Of a stretch of 64,000 nt of DNA, positions 1 to 13,100 are shown piece after piece (within the stretch, counting starts at the first letter, position 1; every line of letters starts with the position of its first letter). Source of the DNA: Pelecanus crispus (taxonomy: Eukaryota > Chordata > Aves > Pelecaniformes > Pelecanidae); contig NC_134652.1 in the NCBI RefSeq assembly GCF_030463565.1, forward strand, positions 19,321,397 through 19,385,396. Reading direction: 5' to 3'. A model generated the notes under the pieces. That model had not been told where the DNA came from. It did no database searches and worked only from the letters and a program-made list of their open reading frames with translations. Made by a program: the position numbers and the translations under genes.

Positions 1-2164
1 CAATATGAGCTGTTGATGGTTTAAATTCTAGTATTACAAGATACCGTTTCTGATAGGCTTGGTATTTTGGGTAGCTTACAAAAATGAGTTCCTTCTAGTT
101 TTTCTTTGTTCCTTCAAATTCAAAGCTTAGTTCTGGGTATAAGATCCTTTCAGCTTACTTTGTTTTAATTTGATTGGTTTTCCATTTCAGCACTTCCATT
201 ATTTAGATTGGCTTTGTTCTGTAGTAATCAGACAAGCTATCATGCCTGAAGTAAAAGTTAATAGTTCTGTTTGTGCTGTGTTCATCCATAAGCCAGCCTG
301 GGTTTGGATTTCCCATTTCAGTTACAGGCCAGTCTGATTCCTCTTGCTTTAATATTAGAGACATTGTTGATTTTGCAGTTCTGTGGCATGACTGTGGATT
401 AGGACATTACATAATTCATGAACATTTTTTAAATCCACTCTGTTTCATAGTTGGTAGATGTCCCGGTCCAGTGTTGGTTGATGGTAGTTTTTACAGTCAC
501 TTTTATGTAAGTGGCTGTTGCTAGATAGAAATATTTCTAGTAGAAACTGTCATTCATTTTCAGCTGTAGCGTGGCTGGATTCCTTGAAACGCAGGCCTTC
601 TGCCTGCTTTAAATTCTGGTTGCAGTTGTAAAGCCTGGGTCTCTAGACTGTTAAAGCCAGAACCGGTGCTATGCACACTGCATCAGCCCACAGTCTCAGC
701 TCTTAGGTAGTAAGAAGCAGTTTCTCAGCCTTGAGTGCTGATCTCAAGGAGGATCAGAATGGTTTGTGACAATTTTTGTTGATTTAAAAAAAAAAAAAAC
801 CCACACCCAAGACAAAACAAAAAACCCCTCAAAAGCATATTTAGTTGCTAAGCAACTCACAGCGGTGCCCTGCTGATAATGTTTTAGAGGATCCATGAGG
901 CTCACAGGCTCCCACACTAATGTGAGAGGAGGCACCCTTTTGCAAAACACTGCCTGAGGGACACGGAGTTCTTGCTCTTATCTTTAGAGGGTGTTGTGGA
1001 AGAAAAGGGTAACTCCCAGTGTTTTATGCAGAGAGAAAGAAAAGAGCTAGTGAGGTAACATCCCGCTGTAATTTTTAGATGGGTTCTCTCTTCCATGGTG
1101 TTCACCTCTAGGTTCAGTGGAAAGACTGTTCCTCTTATGCAGAAATGCAATGACAAAAAAGGCTTGTTTCTTTGGAGACAGTGTTGAGGTCAGCAGCCCT
1201 TCACCCTCTCTGTTTGCTTTCCCTTTTTTTTTTTTTTAAAAAAAAATAGATGAGGGCGGAGAAGATGAGTGGAACGAGGAAGAGTATGTCACTGACAAGG
1301 GCCTAAGGCAATGGGGAAGCTTGAATAGAAACCATTAGACCTGGGAAACTACTTCAGGAAGAGAAAGTCTGATAAATAAGCATAAACTAAGGTGACACTA
1401 AGGTCTTCATAGAACTGTGATAGCTATCAGTACTTTAAGCAGGCCTATGATGTTTTAAAATTAGTCACTTAAATTCCTTCTGCTTAAAAATGTGTTTGTT
1501 AATTTGAAGAAAATATTTGGATTCTTGGCAGCAAGATAAAAATGTTATGTAGAACTTCTGTAGGCCTCAGTCAAATTTAGAGTGATTCAGCTGCAAAATA
1601 AACACGAGGTGTAACAGAAGTGAGGTTGTATTCACAATTTTTTTGTGTGTGTGTTTGTGAGAAAGGAAATTAAATTGTTGCTTAGGAACCTTAATTAACT
1701 TACTCAATAACCAGATGATTTCCAGGTAGTAAGTCTCAGTGTTTCAGAATCTGACTGTGGACCATTTTGCAGTCCATTGTATTTATTGGTCCTTGGGCAG
1801 TGGTCAGAATCATGCAACCAGTCCAACAGTGAATTGCCCAAACTAGTCCGATGCCTCCAAGAAGTAAAGCCTACTAGCTCATGTAGAGCTGTGAGAAGTG
1901 TAGGAATGGTTTTGTATCCAAAGTGTTAGAGTTCATCTCTTACCTCCTGCTTTAAGAAGGAAAGGGGAACCGTGGTGATCAGTGAAACATATTTTCAAGG
2001 TAGGTCTGATAAATACACGTAGTATTTACAATTGTTTCTTTTGCTTCCCCTGTCCTTTACCACAAGAGTAGCTGCAAATGTGTGGAGCGCTGCAGTACGT
2101 AGAGTCACCTGACCTGAGAAATATTCTAATAGATCGTTTATTAACTGGAGTTTATCTGTTGCAG
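1..2164 (+). other. SLC35G1: SLC35G1 intron 1 (partial, 3' part)
   Basis: No coding sequence is recognisable here. The stretch ends in a CAG acceptor at 2162-2164, directly before an exon that encodes the first membrane segments of SLC35G1, so it is read as the 3' part of the intron after the first coding exon. The first exon, with the hydrophilic N-terminus, must lie left of the window. Small open frames here match no family I know. Homopolymer runs occur near 785-800 (A) and 1225-1250 (T then A). Confidence 0.75.
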
Positions 2165-2345
2165 GAACAAAGAAAAAAGCTGCCTGTCCAGGACTTGGTC
2201 TGTTTTATACCGTACTGTCTGCCTTCCTTTTCTCAGTGGCCTCTTTATTTCTTAAAAAAATAGAAGATGTACATTCAGTGGAAGTGAGTGCATTTCGATG
2301 TGTTTTCCAAATGGCATTCGTTCTTCCTGGTTTAATATACTACAA
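2165..2345 (+). CDS. SLC35G1: SLC35G1 coding exon 2 (internal exon)
   Basis: This 181-nt exon is too interrupted by flanking stops to stand out as an open frame. Read from its second base it gives 59 complete codons, from TKKKAACPGLGLFYTVLSAF to VFQMAFVLPGLIYY. That covers transmembrane segment 1 (about GLFYTVLSAFLFSVASLF), the short loop KKIEDVHSVEVSAFR and the start of segment 2 of an EamA/DMT-type transporter. The acceptor is TTGCAG ending at 2164 and the donor is GTAAGT starting at 2346. The last codon is split (AA plus A from the next exon gives Lys), and joining to 2860 restores the family sequence YYKTGFLGPKG. The match to vertebrate SLC35G1 (formerly TMEM20) is by recall and is strong across the whole exon. 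Confidence 0.93.
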
Positions 2346-2859
2346 GTAAGTGTAGCAAATGTTTAAATTTGAAGTTATTTCCTAAAAACAGATCTAGAAT
2401 TATCACTCACTTAAATCAGATTGCAGTATTATTTTAATTCAGACTTCAGCTGCATCACTGCATTGTTTTGAATTAGTTGATAGTTTCTTAATACAATTCA
2501 GAAAACTGAAAGTCTTTGACTCCCTGAATTGTAGAGGTTTCTACAGGGATTATATCAAATGTATTGATCTTCCATGAAGTGGTGTTCTTAAAAACAGAAG
2601 GTCATTTGTAGATACTCTTGGGTTATTCTGCAAGCAAAAAATTAATAGCTAGAAGAACATGTTCTGGACTCTGAATGTGATTGGGGGGGGTGGTGGGAAT
2701 AAATTGGTCTGTGATCAGACAGTTAAAAATACTGTGATATTTGAAATAAGTCCCTCATCTAGAAAGGTGTGTATAATCTAGAAGGGTGTGTACATTTAAA
2801 TGTGATTGGTCATTAAATAAGCAAGCCAGTGACATTAACATGACATTTCTGTTTTTCAG

Positions 2860-3619
2860 AACAGGGTTTTTGGGACCAAAAGGTAAAAGAATTTTTCTTT
2901 TCTTCCGAGGATTCCTTGGCTCTAGTGCAATGATTCTTCTCTACTATGCTTTCCAAGTCATGCCACTAGCTGATGCCACTGTTATAACTTTTAGCAGTCC
3001 TGTTTTTACGTCGTTGCTGGCATGGATCTTTCTCAAAGAGAAATACAGTATTTGGGATCTTCTGTTTACCCTCTTTGCAATCACTGGAGTGGTTCTTATT
3101 GCCAGACCACCATTTCTGTTTGGGTCGAACGTTACGGGGATTGAAGGAAGTTACACAGATCACCTTAAAGGAACTATAGCAGCAATTACAAGCACAGTAT
3201 CTGCAGCTTCGACTTTTGTTATACTAAGGAAGGTGGGAAAATCTGTGCATTATTTTTTGTCAATTTGGTATTATGCAGTCATTGGTTTAATTGGATGTGT
3301 TATAGCACTGTTTGTTATGAATGAATGGCGTTTACCATATTGTGGTAAAGACAGAGTTCTTCTAATATTAATAGGCTTGTTAGGGTTAGGGGGTCAGATA
3401 TTTCTCACAAAAGCATTACAGATAGAGAAAGCTGGACCTGTAGCCATAATGAAAACAATGGATGTGGTGTTTGCTTTTATTTTACAAATCCTTTTTCTCA
3501 ATCATCTACCAACTTGGTGGACTGTGGGTGGTGCCCTTTGTGTAGTAGCTAGTAGTTCTGGAACTGCCATTCGTAAGTGGCGACAAAGCTTGAAAAAAGC
3601 TAAACAAAATGAAATCTAA
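2860..3619 (+). CDS. SLC35G1: SLC35G1 last coding exon
   Basis: This is the terminal coding exon of solute carrier family 35 member G1, a ten-segment EamA/drug-metabolite transporter fold protein. The acceptor is TTTTTCAG ending at 2859; one base completes the split Lys codon, then 252 codons run to TAA at 3617-3619. Visible are the segment-3 block LADATVITFSSPVF, the loop LKEKYSIWD, the half-repeat junction ARPPFLFG, and the second EamA half with SAASTFVILRKVGKSVHYF, GGQIFLTKALQIEKAGPVA, MKTMDVVFAF and PTWWTVGGALCVVASS. The C-terminus is basic (KWRQSLKKAKQNEI) and cytosolic. SLC35G1 is known as POST, a partner of STIM1 in the ER, and has been linked to citrate transport; the substrate cannot be read from the sequence. 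The frame is intact, so the gene looks functional. Confidence 0.96.
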
Positions 3620-3733
3620 CAATACAGACACTAATTCATTACAGAAACAAGCAATCTTGAACTATATATACCATATTTATTTTTATTTATTTTAAATATC
3701 TCATTTACCAGATTGTAGCATCAAGTTATATCC

Positions 3734-3739
3734 AATAAA
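3734..3739 (+). terminator. proximal poly(A) signal AATAAA, SLC35G1
   Basis: Canonical hexamer 115 nt after the stop codon, followed by a T-rich stretch. It is a plausible early cleavage signal. Confidence 0.5.
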
Positions 3740-4609
3740 AAAATTTGATTTTTTTAAAAAAACAAAATTGAAGATGTTTTAACAATCAATTAGGTATATG
3801 CTTTTCTTTCTCACATTTAGGCATGCAAATATGAAAAGTAGAAAGATATTTAAAAGTTGCTTGCTTCCTGTCAAAAGTGGACAGTAGATCTTTGGCTTTT
3901 ATTTTCCTAAAATTCCTGATTCTCCACTTAGACCCTTTCTCTATACTTCTGAGCGGTGAAAATCACTCTCCCAGGCTTATTTAATACTATTTTGTGGTTG
4001 AGTACCAGTGGGATTGCAGTAAAAAAGTTGGAAGGGAATGAAAAGTTATAATCCTATAAACATCCAACTTTCATAGAACAGATAAAGCTTGCACATTTAC
4101 AAGAGTTCTAATTTTTTTTTTTTTTTCACAAAGCTGATGCCAAGCGGGGATTTATTTTTAATTTGGATTAATTTGGAACAAAGGCTATTTCATCTTTCCA
4201 AGTAATATCAAGAGAAAATTAACTTGTGAAAATTATCTATCAGCTTTGCTTTCTTTTAAAAAGAATTTTAAATGTTTGCACTTGCTTTACAGACATAATG
4301 AAACAACTTAATCCCTTTGTTTTAATGTGATTTTTCCCGATAAACATGTCTTTAGTTGCTGCAGTCTTGGTGATAAGAGACAACAGTCAGTTGTATACCA
4401 CTTATAAATTAGCCATTTCTGGTGGTATGGATTGTTATGCTGTAGCTGCACTTTTCTTTATTCTATGCAAAAGATTGTATTTTTAGGTATTTAATATAGG
4501 TTATTTTAAATGCTGCTTATGACCCTTTTGTTTAGATTCTTTTGTACAAAAGTTCTTTATAAGACCAAGTTTAAGTCGTCTTGGCCTTCATAAAGTTAGG
4601 AAGATTTAC

Positions 4610-4615
4610 AATAAA
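4610..4615 (+). terminator. distal poly(A) signal AATAAA, SLC35G1
   Basis: Canonical hexamer about 1 kb after the stop, on the coding strand. Sequence beyond it is less AT-biased, which fits the end of a 3'UTR. Confidence 0.5.
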
Positions 4616-7103
4616 GCATTTGCCTATTTCCTGAGAATTTACAAGAGTGCAGGGTAATAGCAGTTTCACAGAAAATGCAGGTTGGCCGAGGTCATAGCAC
4701 AGATTCTATAGAACAGGTTTGAGGGGACCTTGGTGGGAGGGTGGAGGCATCCACACTACATCAGGCAGTGCTAGTGGGCAGCTTCAGCCCCATTTCTCCA
4801 GCTGGCCCTTTTAAATCTGCACTTGGTCACTTCTCTTACACATCTTCTCACTTTCATAGGCTTTATCTCGACAGCAACAAATACTAAGAAAAAAGGCTTG
4901 TGTTATTGATCTTAGTGTCCTTCATGTTTGAGGAGGAATGTAAGTTTAGTTAATATATGTTAGTCTATGTACTTTTGGGTCTTGTCTCAGTAGTGCTTAA
5001 AGAAAATTTTAATTTGGATCTTTACTTGGTCCTTTGTATCATGAGGTGGTTTTCAGTTATTTACTCACTCCACTGTTTTCCTAAAGGAGAATGCTGTGTT
5101 CTGTAGACTTGATACATGGGTTTTTTTTCAAAATCACTGAAGATGACAGATGTTTTCTTGTTTTGATTTATAGATGTCTAGTTGCATATCTTTTCTTTCA
5201 CCAATAAGCATCCTGGCAGGGCAGATCTAGGGACTTGAGTCCTGAAGGACTGGCATGTGTGTAGTACTTCAGGATGCATCTGGATGTGAGGAGCCATCTT
5301 AGTGCAAGATGCTGTATGTAAACCAGCACCCTGGGTCTATATATGTTTAGGGATGTGAGCAGGTTCCACTTGAGTGGTAGAATCAGTTCTTGCTTATAGC
5401 TGTCCATTCTCTGCCTCTCCTGAAGGCTGAAGCTCAGCTACTGCTGACAAGGTCAGGAGTAGTATGAAACTGCTTTCACATCTCTTCAAAGCCTGATGTA
5501 GTAATAAAATTCTAGTTTGGCACCTGTTTCGCTTAGTACTTGAAATTGTAAACTGGGATTGTTTCTTCTGCTGCTCAGCCATCAGCTGCCATTGAGCAAA
5601 ACAGCTTTCAGGAGAGGAAAATAGACTGCATTTTTTACAGCTTCACTTCATGGTTAATATGCGTGCGTTTGGATTGACGTTTATAAAAGTGTGGTTTCAA
5701 AGCAGTTCATACTGATAGAAACTTTGGTTGTCAGCTAGTCCTGCTCCCTCCCGTTGGCTCGGTGCTCGTGCTTATGTGGTTACGTGGTGAGCTGGCCCTG
5801 GGAGCTGATCCAGCTGCGTAACTTTTTAGTAAGGTTGTTGGAGAGGGCAAACTTCAAGACAGTGTGAAAACATTCGGAAGGGGAATTAGGTAATAGTTTA
5901 AATTACAGTGTATGAATGCTGCTTTGTCAGTACAGAATAAAAATAATGTGGAAGCTTATACTGAAAAATCTTTAGGTCATATGATTTCAATGAATCTTGT
6001 TTACGCTTAGTAGAGAAGAACAGACTACTGAAGAAAGGACTGTTTTCTTGCCCTTAACACATAAGTAAGTGTAGAAAATAAGCTGAAATCAACAACCTGA
6101 CACAGTGACTGGTAATTTTCCTCTCAAGTTCTTGCAGAAACTCTTTCAATATATTTCCATACCTGTAGTGCCAAAAAACCCAGATGATTATTTTTTTTCT
6201 TTGCCCAAACCGATATAGTTTCCTTATGGCTCCATCTACTTATTTCCTTTTGCTGTTCCTAAACCTTCCTAAATATTTAAATTGTTAAAATAATAATCTA
6301 AACAAGATCCAATGTTGGAGAACATTGTATTTTTTGGAACATTATTTTGATTTTGATCCATCTTTTAGAGAATTGTTTAACTGGTGTAAGAATGAAGGAC
6401 TTGGTTAGGGCTTCTCTAGTCATAAAGCATGACAAGCTAGCTTCTATAACTAGCTTTTCCAGATGATTTTGGGAATGGAAGACATTTAAGCTTTTTTTCC
6501 AACCACCTCAAGTTTTTAATTTTTCTTCTTCTCAAATGTAGGTTGAAAACCTGAATTTTAGTTGGAAGCCCTGAAGAGAATGAAATTATATGGATATATA
6601 ATGGATACCCTAAAATGTTTTGTGGGAGTTTTTTAATTGAAAATATTTCTTAAAATTCCTGCTAAGATGGTCAATTTTTTTTTTTTTTCCAGAGCCTTTA
6701 GCAGTTTGAGAATCTGAAATTAAACTGTCTGAGCCTGGATTCTTTTAGAGTCTGATTTTTCCTTTTTTTTTTTTTTTTTTTCTTTCTTTCCTTGGGTAGA
6801 TTTTTACTTTTGAAAGATTTTTTTAGTTTTTTAAGTTTTAATACAGCAAGTTTCTCAGGGTCAAATGTTATTTTTCTAAGCTTTGAGTCAGAAATATATT
6901 ATTAATGTTCATCGCCTGTAGCGTCCTCTTGTGATCTGTACAGTATTTTTAAGTTCGATAAATGTACTTTTCTGCTAGGAAGTCCTTCCTGTGTAATATG
7001 ATGGAATATTGTTGCATTGCAATTGCTATGGTATAAAGTTAAGTTTCTCTTGAATTTTAACATGTTAATTCAATGAACTGATTTCAGTGGATCCTGGATA
7101 GAA

Positions 7104-7159
7104 AGAGTAATAATTAATTATTGGTTGTTTTAGAGTAATAATTAATTATTGGTTGTTTT
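7104..7159. repeat. perfect tandem duplication, 2 x 28 bp
   Basis: Positions 7104-7131 and 7132-7159 are identical. The unit begins AGAGTAATAATTAATTATTG. Identity over all 28 positions suggests a recent duplication, probably by slippage at the AT-rich core. Confidence 0.9.
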
Positions 7160-10100
7160 GCACATAAACACAAAAAAGATTTAGTTGTTACAGATGCGCC
7201 ACAAGCATGTTTCTTGTGTTCTTTACTATGCAAAACACTGTAATCATCTGTTGTCTTCACTGGGACTTTATAGCCTTAAAGCCTTATGTACCTGACTCTT
7301 CTATATAAAGCTGCTGGCTGGAAAAGCTATGTACTGTCACTGTGCAGCAGCCAATTTCTTTCAGGTTAAGTTGGTTGTCAAAGTATGTTCTAAAAGCTCT
7401 CTAAATACATCTACACTAAGAATTTGATAAGCTTATTGTGTAGACAAGAGCAGTCTACGTAATTAAAATGGATTTCCTGCATTTGTCTAACACCAGGCAT
7501 GAAGCAACCTCAGCATAACAGCATTGGTGAAATAACTAGGGTGTCATTTTTCTTCTGAAACCAGGCTCTTTCCCATTTCCAAAAACTGTTCCGAGATAGC
7601 TCTTCCTGTAATTGATAATGACAAGATGGATAGTACTACGCTTGATCACCATTTAGTATAAACACTATATTTAATGTTTATACCCTCAGTATTTTAATTT
7701 CCTTGAGCTTTTGTTCAAGAGCAGTCTGTTGGAAGAAAGTTTTATTTCTAGAGGGGCAGCCTCTTAAAAGTTATTTCCTTGCTAACTAGCAGTAGTTAAC
7801 CGGGAAGAGTCTGTTTTCCAGTTCTCTAACCATGGTAACCATGGTAGGCTCATCTGTGGCATCAATCCCACAAGGGTGGTAGAAGCCTGATCTCTGTCCC
7901 TGCGTGGATTCAGGGTTGGCAGTGCTGACACCAGACGTGCAACACCGACTTCAGCAGGACGTTGCACTTACCAGCAGAATGTTTTTGTGGTCATAACTGC
8001 CTGTCCATCCAAAGAAAAGTTGTGGCTTTATGTTCCTGCAGATGCAGGTAACTTCAGGGTGGAACATACATAGACTTCTATGGTGATAACACTTCTGTAT
8101 CTCAGAATGAGTAATTTCCTATGCTATGTGAGTTACTGTTTGACAAAAAGGGGGTAAACATACCCTCAGCGTTAATTAAAGGATTTTTACTGTGTCCTAT
8201 ATATTGTTAAATATATGTTGAATTATATGTTTTGTAGAAGTTACTGGCTTTGTTATGTAGTAGTATATTTTTATAGACAATTCTTATATATTGAAATGTT
8301 AAGAATATTTTCATAAGAGGTTTATATTCATCATTGCTAATAAATTGAACCTGAAGAATTAATCTCTGGTTTGCATTGATTAGTAGAACATATTTGAACG
8401 TAGTGATTGTAAAAGCTTTATGAAAGAACTGTTATTCAAACAGTCCCTGTTAAATATGAACATATGCCTCAAATTCTGCTACTATTAGCATGCTGCGTCA
8501 CTTTTTATGCATTGCAACAAGCTAGAGACAAAAAGAAGCTCCGTCAGCTTCCATACAGCAATTTCTTAACTGGAAACACTGTGGCATTGACAGGTCGGTA
8601 AAGTTAAATTTTCCTGTGTCCAAGTGGCAATTTGTTTTTGTGGGTTTTTTGTTTGGTTTTTTTTTGTTTGTTTTATTTCTATACGTCATGATTTGAATTC
8701 AAGTCTTGTCCCTTCTGTCACAAGGTGGTACTTAACTCATCCTAGTGCTTCCCATTATCTAGTGTTTCAATAATTAAATTAACTTTTCACCAAAGAGGAA
8801 AAAGCAGAAGAAAAAGCTGATTATCTCATTTGCAAAACCACCACCACCATTGCTAAATATTACAAAAAGACTGTAGTAATTTTTTTGTTATCCGTATAAC
8901 AGTGCTTCCTCCTGCAGTGCTCTCTGGATTTGTAAGAGCAGAAGATAACAGAACTGGACAAGGGCATTAGCCTACTTGAGAGCTTTGTGCATGTAATGAA
9001 TCTTTATTTCTGGGTGTGACTTGACTTACTAGCAGTGTTAGCCTGTCTATCTGGTGCCCTCTTCTTCACCTTATATGCTCAGAAAATTAACTTATTGTAG
9101 GATGACTTGACGCCATCTGTTTCTCAGGCTCCAAAGTAAAGGAAAAGTCAAGTACTTCCAAGAGAGCTTACTGTGCCAGGCATAGGCAGGAGAAAATTAA
9201 TTGCAAATGAATTGTGTGGAGAAACGATGCAACTTTCTCTTGGCAGTTCTGTAGGTTCTTTGGAACAACTATAAATATATAATATATAGAAATTTAAGGG
9301 AAGGTGAAAAAGCTTTTTGGATAGACAACACTAAAACCTTATTTACAAATGGATAGCGGCATAGCACATGAAGAGATGAGGGCTATTACTAAACACTAAG
9401 ACTCTTGAAACAAAATTGTAGAAGTATGCCTACCCACCAAAAAAAAAAGAAAAAGCAAAGGGAAAAGGGTTCAAAGGAAAAAGCATTCCCATTATTACAG
9501 ACTTCACTAACGTTGCAAAATACTTAGGGGATAACTTGCACTGCTCATCATTGATCTGATAAAGTGTTCTTAGAATCCTGAGCACGGGAAGCAATACATG
9601 AGATATGATATGCAGATGAACCACTCAAATAGGTTTCAGTTGGTTCTTTTGACTCCTCAATTACCTTTGTATTGAACTTTATTTTCTGACACTACTGAAC
9701 CAAGTTCCTATGTTGTCCTGTCAAGTAACAGTAAATTCTGGACAGGACAATGAGAAGCTACTTTGTCATCTGAGCTTATGTACTGAGCAAAGAGAAAATG
9801 AGAGATTTGAGTTCTTGCCCTGCTGGTATAAAGTGATTCTGGCGTCTGTGTGAAAGAGGTGAAAAGAAAAACTATGTTTTCTGGTCAGCGAGTATGAAGT
9901 TAATTTTTACTCTGTACTGTGACTGTTCTGTCAGTAGGTGGAGCTATCTTTCTTAATTTATTCCTTAATGTGTAAGATTAAACCCTGTTAAAAATCCAAA
10001 TCCACATTTTTAGACAATAAAAGTTTCAATACGGTGTGATGTACACAATGTAAATATCTAGATTTAAATAGGAGCCCAAATGCTATTGAAGCAGTTAAAT

Positions 10101-13100
10101 GACTGTATAGAATGCTGCTCAGCAAACCTCTGAATAATCTCTTAAACTCTGATATTTTAAACTGCATCCTGCACCCCCTCTCAGAGCAAAACATTGTAGA
10201 AGGTACAAGGGGACTTCAGCAGTGCGCTCTCTGAAATTCTGTAAGCTCTGTGTTGCCCCAAAACACTCAATTGGGAAAGCAAGGGGAGAGCGGGCCTGCC
10301 ACCTTCATGTGAACGTCAGTGACTTGGGAGGGGGTGTTGTCATGAAATTAGACATCTCATCTAATGATGTTGCTGGATATGATGCAGTCTGTGTATCTGG
10401 CATATGTCCTAAGCATTCTTTAAAAAAAAAAGGGGGGATTGGGGGGATGACTGTTAAATTCTTTGGGGTAATTTGTGATGAGTTAGGATGAATTTAGGCT
10501 AATAGTTCTATTTTTGCACAGAAATAGAGCACATATGCTGTCTGAGCAGTTGATCAGCGTGCTGCCCCCTGGTTTTCTCCTGTTTGACTTGGGGATTTAC
10601 AAAAATATTTTCTGTTCCACTCTGATTTTTATTTTGGGGCTGGGGTGAGACCCCTACATAGTTCTTGAGTAGGTTCTTGGTGCAGGTGCTGGGCAGGAAG
10701 GCCCTATACATCTTCTAGCACCTCATCCCCAGGGCCCTGTTGCCAAATATTTCCAATGCCAGGGTATGCCAGTAACTGTGTTGCTCTGGTCACCACAGCA
10801 TAGGGGTATGGACAGGACCAGGTGCGCTGGAAGAGCCTCTTCAGTCAGACCAGCCCATTAAATGGGAAAGTCATGCAAGCTTTTGAGCGTAGACGCACCA
10901 CGCTTGAAGCCTGGTGGAGGTGGGAACAACTGTTCCAACTTTGACTTAATTTAAGGGAGGGAAATATTAGAAAGGGAGGAGGTGATACATGTAACTACTA
11001 CAGGGAGCTAGAAAAAATACTTGTCAGCTTGTTTTCCATTGGAAGCTTGGCTGGAGGATTTTTTGCTGGTGTTAGCTGGCACTGGTAGGTGTTGTTCTAT
11101 TTAATAGGAAGTACTGGATGGTTTTTGGGAAGCTAAGCAATGTTGAAGGAGAGAGAAATCTTTTTAATATTACTTGGAAAGGCTGTATGGCAGATCCTTT
11201 TTATTTCATGTAAAGTGCACCGTGCATCAGATATTAATATTTACTTTTTACTTTCTCATTTGTAATTTATTTCTTAAAACAAATATTCCTTTATATTACC
11301 ATAAAACCTGTTCAGTCACTATTGAGTTTTGATCAGGAAGTGAGGGAAAAAGCCATATGCTTTTAAAAAGTAATCGTGATTGTGCCATTTTTTCACTTTA
11401 CCAGAAATATTTCATGCCAACCAATGCCTTGTAATAGATGTGTGTTCAATTTCTTCATTAAACATCATCTTTATATAATATGAATAAGGCCCCATGTTCT
11501 ACTATTTGTAGTAACATAGGTAAGAAGTCCATATGAAAACACTTAGCCGACGTTCTTTACTCTTGCCATATGGCAAAACATTTTCTGCATTATTAAAAAT
11601 GGAGAGTGATATAGAAATACTACAATCTGAAATCTCCTACAGGCAGACTACAAATAGCAAGGTAGCCTTTTCTACCCCGGAAGGCCTGCTTTGCTTGTGT
11701 TACTCATCTCACTGTTCTGCTTTACTTGCTGGAACCACATAGCTGTATTTCCTAATTTCTGGCTAATTTCAATTTATGATGTTATCAGCACAGTTAGACT
11801 ATGTTGTATTTTCAGGGAAAGAAGGAAGGTAGGTGTGAATTTTTTTTTTTTTAAGGTATGCAAACTGTAAAATTTACAGATTAACTGTATTTCCTGCATC
11901 AGCAGAATTTCTAAGTTTTAATATAAACATGTATCACAAATCATCTTGACCCAACTTTAGAGAACAGCCTCCTGTATCTCATGTTCACTTGCAAGAGGGA
12001 GGGGAGGAAGAAAAGGGAAAGGAAGAGTTGGGGGGGTGGGGGGAATCTTTGTTCTTTCACTGGCAAGTACTCTGGAGCAAAACTGTCCCGATGAACCCTG
12101 TCTGTGTGATTGGGCACAGATTTAAGGAAGAAAAGGAACAGTTTGTTCTCTGCTGCTTATATAAGAATATCCTTGACCATGTGTCGCTTGCTTCAGATTA
12201 CAACTTCTATCCCAGCGTTAGCATGGAAGAAAATAAGAAAACTAGTGTTAAACCCACAATTTTGTTTCTTTAGTATGCCTTTACTGAAGCCTGGAAACCT
12301 TGGTTTTGAGGTAATGGCTGCTCCGTTATGTTAGTTAGCCTGTAACACTGTACATGTCAAGAGTTTTGATCAACAAACTTCTATACTGTTTTCCTGGAAA
12401 GGAATATACTTGCCAATTTGATTCAGCTCTTTTAAATTTTCTAAAGGACGCTCTTGCTTTTCAAGTTTTGTGGTGTCCACAGATATTTTGTAGCATGTTT
12501 TTCTAATTTGCCTTTTGTCTTCTTTTATTGGATATTTAGAGCTTTGTTTAAGGATTAAAAGTGTTTTTCTGCAGTCTTTACTGATCAATTTTTGTGAGAA
12601 GACAGATTTCCTCTTTCCTCTGCACACTTACAAATATATTCCAGGTAGGTAATTAATGAAAAAGCGTTATTTGCATTTCATTTCTCCCATGTAAATATTC
12701 TTAGTGCATTAGGAACTTCTAGACAGAAGCATGAAGGATTACGCTGCACTTTTAAAAATTACAGCCTAGTTCTGTTGAGATTAATGGTTATTTTTAGGCC
12801 CCCTAATTTTTATATAGATCATACCATGCTTACATACCATTTGCTGTAAAGAACAGTGTCTACCTTCATTTTCTCAGTTGTGCTTAGACTCATCTGTCAG
12901 ATGTGGGAGTGAGGGTGGCTACTATGCTTGTACGCTCGAGGGGACGGGAGTATTGGGTGTGCAGTGACAGCACACAGGAAAGGGAATGCAGCACTCCAGA
13001 TTGGCCAGGACAATGCAAAACTGTCCTAATCCTGCATATAGTGAAGATTAATGTGATTTGGAGATCATCCATCTTACGCTTTCTGTCCCCTCAAATGCTC

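Larger units (their letters stand above)
3620..4635 (+). other. SLC35G1: SLC35G1 3' UTR (inferred end)
   Basis: AT-rich sequence directly after the SLC35G1 stop. Two canonical AATAAA signals lie at 3734-3739 and 4610-4615. The first gives a short 3'UTR of about 140 nt and the second one of about 1 kb. Another AATAAA at 8339-8344 could serve a much longer form. Which site is used cannot be decided from sequence. Confidence 0.55.

Noticed and set aside
2078..2263. 61-codon frame overlapping the SLC35G1 exon
   Set aside because: It is in another frame and crosses the splice acceptor. The family sequence is in the frame used for the exon call.
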